The notes under the pieces are model-generated. The model made no database searches and was not told where the DNA came from. It worked only from the letters and a program-made list of their open reading frames with translations. DNA of 64,000 nucleotides from CG2-30-36-16 sp964372115 (lineage in GTDB: Bacteria > Bacteroidota > Ignavibacteria > Ignavibacteriales > Ignavibacteriaceae): contig CAYJPN010000002.1 in the NCBI GenBank assembly GCA_964372115.1, positions 62,001 through 126,000 on the forward strand. The letters are read 5' to 3'. How positions within the stretch are numbered: the stretch's first letter is position 1; every line of letters starts with the position of its first letter. The translations under genes were made by a program, and so were the position numbers. This document shows positions 32,632 through 39,295 of this stretch, in pieces.

Positions 32632-33138
32632 ATGCTAAAGTATCAACTCTTTCCTCGTTCATTTGGAATTACCACTGACGTAAAGGAAGTAATTGAATGT
32701 TTTGAAAAACATTATGACAAAATCAAATCACCGGATAATTTACTAAATAGTGATGAAGTCTTGAAAATTATTAGACTATCATTGGAGAAAATAAATTTCA
32801 AAGTCGAGGCAAGTAAATCTCAGATTGACAAAATCAAAGTACCAGTTCTTTTCAGTTTAAATAATAAAATTGATAAGTCCTTTGATGCAGACGCAGTAAA
32901 TGCAAATGAAACAATAGTTTTGGAAGTAGAAGCAGGCAGAGCCTATGTAAACAATCAATTTCTTAAAGACATTTTTCAAGCATGTATGATGCCAAGTGTT
33001 AAATATTTAATTTTAGCAGTGAGGAATGATTATCGCGGAAATGATGACTTCACAAAAATTTTCACTTTTATTGAAACACTATACATCAATGGAAGATTAA
33101 AACTTCCACTTCAAGGAATTGTATTAATCGGCTACTAA
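32632..33138 (+). CDS. PD-(D/E)XK-type restriction endonuclease-like protein
   Basis: 168 residues. Central pattern FDADAVNANETIVLEVEAGRA gives an acidic D85/D87...E98-x-E100 set, the layout of a PD-(D/E)XK active site with a degenerate second half. The conserved-looking segments NNQFLKDIFQACMM, KYLILAVRNDYRG and ETLYINGRLKLPLQGIVLIGY follow. I recognise this as a small family found beside DNA methyltransferases and infer a restriction nuclease of an R-M system. Length looks complete. Its cognate methyltransferase appears to be the stump upstream, so an active nuclease would be unprotected unless another methylase exists. Confidence 0.6.
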   Translation: MLKYQLFPRSFGITTDVKEVIECFEKHYDKIKSPDNLLNSDEVLKIIRLSLEKINFKVEASKSQIDKIKVPVLFSLNNKIDKSFDADAVNANETIVLEVEAGRAYVNNQFLKDIFQACMMPSVKYLILAVRNDYRGNDDFTKIFTFIETLYINGRLKLPLQGIVLIGY

Positions 33139-33159
33139 TTATTCCTTCATGAAATTGCA

Positions 33160-33372
33160 ATGAGAACTCAACACAACACGCTAACAAAAAAAATTGACGA
33201 TAAATTAGCGAAAAACTCATTAAGATTTTATAGACACCAAGATATTTCAAAAATTGAAAAAGTGAATATTCCTTACAAAGTTTCTGAGGTTCGTTACAAA
33301 TCTAATTTGACAGATATAAATCCAATCAAACCAAGTGAATTAAAAGTCTGTGGACAATTGTTTCGGCTCTAG
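33160..33372 (+). CDS. Small hypothetical ORF in the island
   Basis: 70 codons starting 21 bp after the nuclease stop, Lys/Asn-rich, no recognised domain and no convincing Shine-Dalgarno. It could be the fragment of a larger deleted gene (for example another R-M component), because the frame breaks just before a stretch that is open in a different frame into the KilA-N gene. Low certainty that it is a functional gene. Confidence 0.3.
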   Translation: MRTQHNTLTKKIDDKLAKNSLRFYRHQDISKIEKVNIPYKVSEVRYKSNLTDINPIKPSELKVCGQLFRL

Positions 33373-33523
33373 AAAAAAACAGGATTTTATATCTCATCCC
33401 AACGGGATTTTGATGTTTCATTCGGAGGGCCGAGAGATTGGTAGAAACGAAATAATGGATGAATGGTCAGTTATAGACTCAGTTCTAATAGTAACGAATT
33501 TTCCGATTATAATGGAGATAAGC

Positions 33524-34360
33524 ATGGCAAAAAATAGAATAATAAATGTGAAGGGAAGAGAGATCACTCTTCTCACCGGGCATCAAACCGACTATATATC
33601 GCTAACTGATATAGCAAAATCTCGAAACACATCGGAACCTTTTGCTATTATCAATAACTGGATGCGTAGCCGAAGCACAATTGAGTTTATTGGATTATGG
33701 GAGAAGCTTTGCAACCCTGATTTTAAACCTCTCGAATTCGAGAGGTTTAAAAATGAAGCCGGCAGCAACTATTTTGTACTTTCACCGCAAAGATGGATCG
33801 AAACCACGCACGCAAAAGGAATTATTTCTAAATCCGGCAGGTATGGTGGTACATATGCCCATAAGGATATTGCATTTGAATTTGCTTCTTGGATTTCATC
33901 TGAGTTCAAACTTTATCTTATAGTTGAATTCCAACGACTTAAGGATGATGAGAATGATCGGCTAAAATTAGAGTGGAACTTACAACGCATGTTAGCCAAA
34001 GTAAATTATCACATTCATACCGATGCGATTAAGGAGAATTTGATTCCGAAAGAATTGACGAGACAACAAATTAATTTTGTTTATGCTAACGAGGCGGATA
34101 TGTTGAACATGGCTTTGTTTGGAAAAACCGCAAAACAGTGGAGAGAAACAAATCCGGGTGCAGAAGGAAATATCCGCGATTCTGCAACCATCGAACAATT
34201 GGTAGTATTATCAAACATGGAAAGTATTAATTCCGTTTTAATTCACCAGGGGATACGGCAAAGTGAACGATTGCAGCAACTGAATAAAATAGCCATCACT
34301 CAAATGAAATCGCTGGTAAGTAACAAACAATTAAAAAAAATTTCTGAAGGGAAAAAATAA
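33524..34360 (+). CDS. KilA-N domain protein
   Basis: 278 residues from ATG 33524, preceded by GGAG; the frame is open further upstream but without family resemblance. The KilA-N DNA-binding domain (about 10-125) has YISLTDIAKSRN, NWMRSRSTIEFIGLWEKL, and GRYGGTYAHKDIAFEFASWISSEFKLYLI. The C-terminal half (QQINFVYANEADMLNMALFGKTAKQWRE, GNIRDSATIEQLVVLSNMESINSVLI) is a conserved helical region typical of stand-alone bacterial KilA-N proteins, which occur in accessory and phage-like regions. Role unknown. It is the best-preserved gene in the island. Confidence 0.85.
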   Translation: MAKNRIINVKGREITLLTGHQTDYISLTDIAKSRNTSEPFAIINNWMRSRSTIEFIGLWEKLCNPDFKPLEFERFKNEAGSNYFVLSPQRWIETTHAKGIISKSGRYGGTYAHKDIAFEFASWISSEFKLYLIVEFQRLKDDENDRLKLEWNLQRMLAKVNYHIHTDAIKENLIPKELTRQQINFVYANEADMLNMALFGKTAKQWRETNPGAEGNIRDSATIEQLVVLSNMESINSVLIHQGIRQSERLQQLNKIAITQMKSLVSNKQLKKISEGKK

Positions 34361-34427
34361 AGAAGAACTTTATTCAAAAAATTTCATTTAACGGCTTAAA
34401 AATTTACACGATTTGTTCAATAAAAAA

Positions 34428-34445
34428 GGTGTCCAAACGGACGCC
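34428..34445. terminator. Hairpin at the right of the island
   Basis: GGTGTCC-AAAC-GGACGCC, a 7-bp stem with one G-U pair. A T run follows only on the minus strand (ACCTTTTTTATTG). It could terminate leftward transcripts that escape the kinase terminator; it is a poor terminator for the KilA-N gene. Confidence 0.4.
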
Positions 34446-34448
34446 ATT

Positions 34449-34529
34449 ACTTCTGCCATTAGTACGGCAAATATCCCTTTTTTTGCTCTATTTCCCATTT
34501 TTTTTAACTTTTTATAAGTGGCGGAAGTC
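34449..34529. repeat. Repeat B, right copy (MITE-like)
   Basis: About 81 bp with near-perfect inverted ends ACTTCTGCCA/TGGCGGAAGT (9 of 10). Same orientation as the left copy at 31791 and shares its central sequence. It sits 4 bp from repeat A right. Size and ends resemble a miniature inverted-repeat element, but no transposase is present. Confidence 0.6.
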
Positions 34530-34530
34530 A

Positions 34531-34556
34531 GGGAAAAAAGGCGGCAAATGCCGCCG
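34531..34556 (-). terminator. Terminator of the PAS kinase gene
   Basis: GGCGGC-AAAT-GCCGCC (34541-34556) followed on the minus strand by TTTTTTCCC, 41 bp after the kinase stop. Confidence 0.7.
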
Positions 34557-34656
34557 CAAAAAAATTACTATTCCATTCTGTTAAAACTGTTATGTTTTAC
34601 GAGATATTATTTTCCGCCGGTAGAGTAAAAACAAAACTGCTGCCCTCTCCTTGTTT
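34534..34656. repeat. Repeat A, right copy: native 3' end of the PAS kinase gene
   Basis: The source-side copy of the direct repeat at 31661-31784. It covers the kinase stop codon (34597-34599), the last 19 codons and the downstream terminator hairpin. Confidence 0.9.
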
Positions 34657-36954
34657 GCTTTCAACCCATATGCTGCCGGAGTTTTTTTCGACAAGTTCTT
34701 TGCAAAGGATTAATCCTAAACCGGTGCCAACTTCTTTTGAAGTGCCCGTTGTAGAAAAAGAAACGGATAAATCAAAAAGTTTATTTTTATCGGTTTCAGC
34801 TATTCCCACCCCATTATCAATCACTGCTATACGCACCATTTTTTTGTTGTACGGTTCAATTTTAATTTTTATTATCCCCTCAGGGTGTGTAAACTTAATA
34901 GCATTAGAAACAAGATTCCGAAGAACTGTGTGAACCATATTATCATCACCAAAGGCTTTTATATTTTCATCACCTTCGAGTTTTAACATGATTTTTTTCT
35001 TTTGAGCAGATTCATTAAACAGAGTTAGAACATTTTTTGCAACACTGTAAAAATTAAATACTTCAGGTTTGTAAGGAATTTTCCCAGTTTGGATGCGTGA
35101 CCAATCAAGAAGATTTTCAAGCAGTCCATACACATTTTTTGCAACTATATTAATGTTGCCCGCAAATTCTTTTATTTCCTCTTCACTTAGCGAGGCATAA
35201 TCGTTACAGATAAAATCGGAATAGCCGAGTAATGCAGTAAAAGGGCTTCGAAGATCGTGTGCGAGAATTGAAAAAAATTTGTCTTTACTCGCATTCAACT
35301 GCGTAAGTTCGTCAGTATAAATTTTAAGTTTTTGTTCAATTGCTTTTTTCGCAGTTATATCTCTTGATATTCCAAAGGTGCCTATCGTTTCGTTGTTTTC
35401 ATTGTGCAGCGGTATTTTTGTTGTGGAAACCCATGTTACCGAACCATCCGGCCATGTTTCTTTCTCTTCGGCGCCTATAATTGCTTTGTTTTTATTCATC
35501 ATCTCCTTTTCATCATGAAAAGCCTTCTCCGCGTGATCTGATGTAAAAAAATCGAAATCAGTTTTACCAAGAATCTGTGAAGGATTTTCGAAACCCATTT
35601 TTTTTGCGGTGGCTTCATTAACCGCCATAAACCTGCTATCTTCATCTTTAAAATAAATAGAGTCGGGCAGCTGCTTCATAAGCGTACTGAATAAAAACTG
35701 CTCGCGCGCAAGCTGCTGCTGTATCTGTTTTTTTTCAGTTATATCTTCAATCATACCCACAGCATATTCGGGGTTTCCGTTTTTCCCTTTTATAAGTGAT
35801 ACTGTAATATTAGCCCATATCATCGTCCCATCTTTTTTAGAGTATCTTTTTTCTTTTTGATAAGAATTAATTTGACCGTTTAAAAGTTGTTTGTACAGAT
35901 CTGCATCGATCTTTGCATCATCGGGATGAGAAAGTTTTATAAAGTTAAGTTTTTTCATTTCGGCGATGGTATATCCTAACATATTAGCGACCGAATCATT
36001 TACATCAATTATATTTCCTTTTAAATCAACAAGTGTAATTCCAAATGCGCTGCTGTTAAAAATAGCCTGAAATTTTACAAAACTTTCGCGCAGAGCATCC
36101 TCGGCTAATTTCTTTTTAGTTACGTCAAATGCATTACCTATCAGTGCCGGTTTACCTTCATATTCAAGAAATCCCGCGGTGTAATGCATCCATTTTATCT
36201 CATTATTTTTTGTAATGATACGGAATTCATAACTTGAAGGCACATCATCTTTTTTAAGACGAGCCAACCCTCTTGCTTTCACCATGTCTCTGTCTTCCGG
36301 ATGCACAACCTCCCAGAAGTGTTTTTCCTGAAGCTCATTTAATGTATACCCCAATATTTTTTGACCGGCTTTATTGATGTAATGAAACTTTGTGTTGTGC
36401 AAAATAAATATTGCAGCTTCAGTTGTGTCGGTCAAAGTCTTAAATTTTTCATTGCTTTCTTTCAGTTCCGACTCATACTTTGCCTGGGTTGTAGCGTCGC
36501 TTATCATTATTATAGCGCCGACTATCTGTCCTTTTTCATTTTTTATCGGATGACCGAGCATTCTTCCGATTATCGGTTCTCCTGAAGCCGTGATAAATTC
36601 GAGGTGGTAATATTCAACTTTGCTGCCGCGAATTCTTTCCGAGAATTTTTTAATGGCAATTGCTTTACTTTTTACCGAAAGAAACGGGAGGGTAGACAGG
36701 TTTTTACCTAATATTTCATCCGGTTTGTAACCAAGCCAATCTAAAACCCGTTGATTGATTTTAATTACATTACCTTTAATATCAAGAAAGACAACTGCTT
36801 CGGGGAGGTTATCGAAAACTAAAAGCGCTTCGTTAAGTTTGTATTCTAAATTTGAAACTTTTTTCTTAAGCTCGTCATTTTCCAATTTTATTTTTTTTAT
36901 TTCTTCTTTCTGCGCTGCTGGATTTGTTGAAATATCAATGTTATGTGAGTTCAT
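34597..36954 (-). CDS. Multi-PAS sensor histidine kinase
   Basis: 785 residues, no membrane segment, so a cytoplasmic sensor. A short N-terminal coiled coil (about 15-45) is followed by four PAS/PAC units (about 46-155, 165-285, 290-410, 420-540; for example FDNLPEAVVFLDIKGNVIKIN and SSAFGITLVDLKGNIIDVN). HisKA follows with the phospho-acceptor His in FFSILAHDLRSPFTALLGYS, then HATPase_c with NLVSNAIKFTHPEG, VIDNGVGI and GTGLGLILCKELVEKNSG. No receiver domain. Divergent from a NarX-type kinase gene across a 142-bp spacer. The signal is unknown. Its last codons are duplicated 2.9 kb away at the island edge. Confidence 0.92.
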   Translation of the reverse strand: MNSHNIDISTNPAAQKEEIKKIKLENDELKKKVSNLEYKLNEALLVFDNLPEAVVFLDIKGNVIKINQRVLDWLGYKPDEILGKNLSTLPFLSVKSKAIAIKKFSERIRGSKVEYYHLEFITASGEPIIGRMLGHPIKNEKGQIVGAIIMISDATTQAKYESELKESNEKFKTLTDTTEAAIFILHNTKFHYINKAGQKILGYTLNELQEKHFWEVVHPEDRDMVKARGLARLKKDDVPSSYEFRIITKNNEIKWMHYTAGFLEYEGKPALIGNAFDVTKKKLAEDALRESFVKFQAIFNSSAFGITLVDLKGNIIDVNDSVANMLGYTIAEMKKLNFIKLSHPDDAKIDADLYKQLLNGQINSYQKEKRYSKKDGTMIWANITVSLIKGKNGNPEYAVGMIEDITEKKQIQQQLAREQFLFSTLMKQLPDSIYFKDEDSRFMAVNEATAKKMGFENPSQILGKTDFDFFTSDHAEKAFHDEKEMMNKNKAIIGAEEKETWPDGSVTWVSTTKIPLHNENNETIGTFGISRDITAKKAIEQKLKIYTDELTQLNASKDKFFSILAHDLRSPFTALLGYSDFICNDYASLSEEEIKEFAGNINIVAKNVYGLLENLLDWSRIQTGKIPYKPEVFNFYSVAKNVLTLFNESAQKKKIMLKLEGDENIKAFGDDNMVHTVLRNLVSNAIKFTHPEGIIKIKIEPYNKKMVRIAVIDNGVGIAETDKNKLFDLSVSFSTTGTSKEVGTGLGLILCKELVEKNSGSIWVESKQGEGSSFVFTLPAENNIS

Positions 36955-37096
36955 AATTGTGTAGAATTAGAGGAATTATTTTTAAATTATTTATCTATCT
37001 GAATTATACCGATAAACTTTAATCATGTGATGATACAATATAACATTTGTCCGCAAAAAAAAAATCCTTATTTTAAGTCAAAATTATTTTTTGCTT

Positions 37097-38026
37097 ATGA
37101 CAAAATCACTCAAAGGTTTTTTCGTGAAAAAATATAAAATAATCGATAACCCCGCTGTAAAGGTTTCCATTTTTTATCTAATATTCGGTTGTGCGTGGAT
37201 TTTTCTTTCGGATAACATACTGCAGCATTTGGTAAAAAGTGAGGAGATATTTTTTAAGTATCAAACATACAAAGGTTGGTTTTTTATATTTATAACAGGC
37301 TTATTTTTGTTTACCCTGCTTCAACGTCATTTTCAGCTGCAAAAAAAAGCGGAGGAACTAATCTCTAAATCACATCAGTCATTGAGGCTATTAACCGCGC
37401 ATATGGAAACGGTAAGAGAGGAAGAAAGAGTAAAAATTGCACGCGAAATTCATGATGAACTCGGGCAGGCGTTAACCGGATTAAAAATGGATATTGTCTG
37501 GATAAGTAAAAGAATTGATGATGGAAGCCCTTTAATTGAAAAATTTGAATTGCTTCTGCAAAATATAAATACAACAATAAAAACTGTTAGAAAAATATCT
37601 TCGGAACTTAGACCCGCGGAACTTGATGACCTTGGACTGGTTGCGGCGCTGGAATCGGAGGCGGAAGATTTTATGAGACGGACTGAAATTAAAAATGTCT
37701 TTAATCCTTGTGTTGACAATATTAATATTCCGGATGATATTGCTGTAACAGTTTTCAGGATTTACCAGGAAGCCTTAACTAATATCACAAAACACTCCGG
37801 AGCTTCCAAAGTTACAACAGATATTTGGTTTGAAGATGAAAAATTATTTCTAAAAGTTGAAGATGACGGAAAGGGAATAACTGAGAATGAGATGAATAAA
37901 AAAGGCTCATTCGGTTTGTTAGGTATGAAAGAACGGGCGGACATTGCCGGGGGCGAAGTAAAAATTTTCGGCAGTGAGCAAAAGGGCACTGTTGTATTGC
38001 TCCAAGTTCCATTAAATAATTTGTAA
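37097..38026 (+). CDS. Membrane-anchored NarX-type histidine kinase
   Basis: 309 residues from ATG 37097 (a TTG two codons earlier is possible). Two transmembrane segments (VSIFYLIFGCAWIFLSDNIL and GWFFIFITGLFLFTLLQ) enclose a short loop of about 25 residues, so the sensor is mostly intramembrane. Then come a coiled coil and the HisKA_3 dimerisation box EERVKIAREIHDELGQALTGLKMD with its phospho-accepting His, and a HATPase_c domain with EALTNITKHSGA, VEDDGKGI and GLLGMKERADIAGG. Five bases upstream of the response-regulator gene, hence a cognate pair. Confidence 0.93.
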   Translation: MTKSLKGFFVKKYKIIDNPAVKVSIFYLIFGCAWIFLSDNILQHLVKSEEIFFKYQTYKGWFFIFITGLFLFTLLQRHFQLQKKAEELISKSHQSLRLLTAHMETVREEERVKIAREIHDELGQALTGLKMDIVWISKRIDDGSPLIEKFELLLQNINTTIKTVRKISSELRPAELDDLGLVAALESEAEDFMRRTEIKNVFNPCVDNINIPDDIAVTVFRIYQEALTNITKHSGASKVTTDIWFEDEKLFLKVEDDGKGITENEMNKKGSFGLLGMKERADIAGGEVKIFGSEQKGTVVLLQVPLNNL

Positions 38027-38031
38027 TATAA

Positions 38032-38664
38032 ATGATAAAAATAATAATCGCAGACGATCATTCGGTAGTAAGGGCGGGCATAAAACAAATTATATCCGAT
38101 TCCCATGATATGAATTTGGCAGGCGAAGCCGCTAATGGGGGTGAATTACTCCACTTACTCGAACAAATTGAATGTGATGTGATAGTGCTTGATATTTCAA
38201 TGCCAGGCAGAAATGGAATTGATTTGATTAAAGATATTCACAAAATTATACCAAAAATACCTGTGCTTGTGTTGAGTATGCATTCCGAGGATAAATATGG
38301 CATCAGGGTTATAAAAGCAGGCGCAATGGGCTATCTAAACAAAGACAGCGCCGCAGAAGAATTGTTAAATGCCATTGAAAAAGTTTATAAAGGACAAAAA
38401 TATTTTAGTCAAAATCTAATGTTAAAAATTCTCGATCAGCTTGGGGATAACTCCACAATCAAACCTCATGAAAAACTTTCGGACAGGGAATATGAAGTTA
38501 TGATTCTTCTTGCCTCCGGTAAAACAGTAAAGGAAATTGGAGGGCTGTTATGTTTAAGTATTCCGACTATAAGTACATATCGTTCCAGGGTACTCCAAAA
38601 AATGGAAATGAAAAACAATGCCGACTTAATGCTTTACGCGGTTAAGAATAAGTTAGTTGAATAA
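38032..38664 (+). CDS. NarL/FixJ-family response regulator
   Basis: 210 residues. Receiver domain (about 1-120) with the acidic pocket IADDHSVVRAG and the phospho-acceptor Asp in DVIVLDISMPGRNG, VLVLSMHSED and the conserved Lys in GYLNKDS. C-terminal LuxR-type helix-turn-helix (about 145-205): LSDREYEVMILLASGKTVKEIGGLLCLSIPTISTYRSRVLQKM. It is expected to activate or repress promoters after phosphorylation by the upstream kinase. Confidence 0.95.
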   Translation: MIKIIIADDHSVVRAGIKQIISDSHDMNLAGEAANGGELLHLLEQIECDVIVLDISMPGRNGIDLIKDIHKIIPKIPVLVLSMHSEDKYGIRVIKAGAMGYLNKDSAAEELLNAIEKVYKGQKYFSQNLMLKILDQLGDNSTIKPHEKLSDREYEVMILLASGKTVKEIGGLLCLSIPTISTYRSRVLQKMEMKNNADLMLYAVKNKLVE

Positions 38665-38777
38665 TGTAATAGAAAGTATGACAGCTCTATATATTTCATA
38701 CTACAACTAATTGGTATATAATTCTATTTATAATAAAAACTATATTCCTCAAATTGGTTTATAATACGCGAGGAATT

Positions 38778-39182
38778 ATGCAAACTATTCAAAATTATAC
38801 TGTCCTCCTGGTTGACGATTCATCGATTATTCAGCGAGCATTTTCCGCTTTATTAAATGATTTTTTAGGCGTTAAGGTAGTTTGCGCTTTTTCAGGGGAA
38901 GAAGCCTTAAATGTTTTTAACTCATTTGCTCCCGAACTTACTGTTCTCGATATTCAATTGCCCGGTATGAATGGACTTGAATTATTGAAACTCATAAAAT
39001 TGAAAAAATCTGAAGCGAAGGTTATCGTTAATACAAATTATCCTTCAAGCGCTTATAGAAGTAAGGCGCTTAGTTTGGGCTGCTCTTTGTTTATAGATAA
39101 ATCAAAAGAGTTTACCCAGATATTAAATTTTATTGATGTGGAATTAAAAACCTTAAAAACGAAAAATGCTGAATTAACCTAA
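38778..39182 (+). CDS. Single-domain response regulator (CheY-like receiver)
   Basis: 134 residues from ATG 38778, with GAGGA upstream. One receiver domain only: VLLVDDSSIIQRAF, phospho-acceptor Asp in LTVLDIQLPGMNGLELL, and FIDKSKE supplying the conserved Lys. No output domain, so it probably relays phosphate or regulates by protein contact. Lies between a kinase-regulator pair and a hybrid kinase, either of which could be its partner. Confidence 0.9.
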   Translation: MQTIQNYTVLLVDDSSIIQRAFSALLNDFLGVKVVCAFSGEEALNVFNSFAPELTVLDIQLPGMNGLELLKLIKLKKSEAKVIVNTNYPSSAYRSKALSLGCSLFIDKSKEFTQILNFIDVELKTLKTKNAELT

Positions 39183-39295
39183 AATGATATGGTTACTTGT
39201 TTACGATAGCTCTGGTTATTTGTTTAAAAGAAGATTAACCGGGGTTTGCAATGCCTCAAAACTCAATCATATATAAATTCACACGAGAAAAATTT

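Noticed and set aside
33350..33523. 58-codon N-terminal extension of the KilA-N protein
   Set aside because: The KilA-N domain starts after ATG 33524, which has its own GGAG; the upstream part shows no similarity and no ribosome site.
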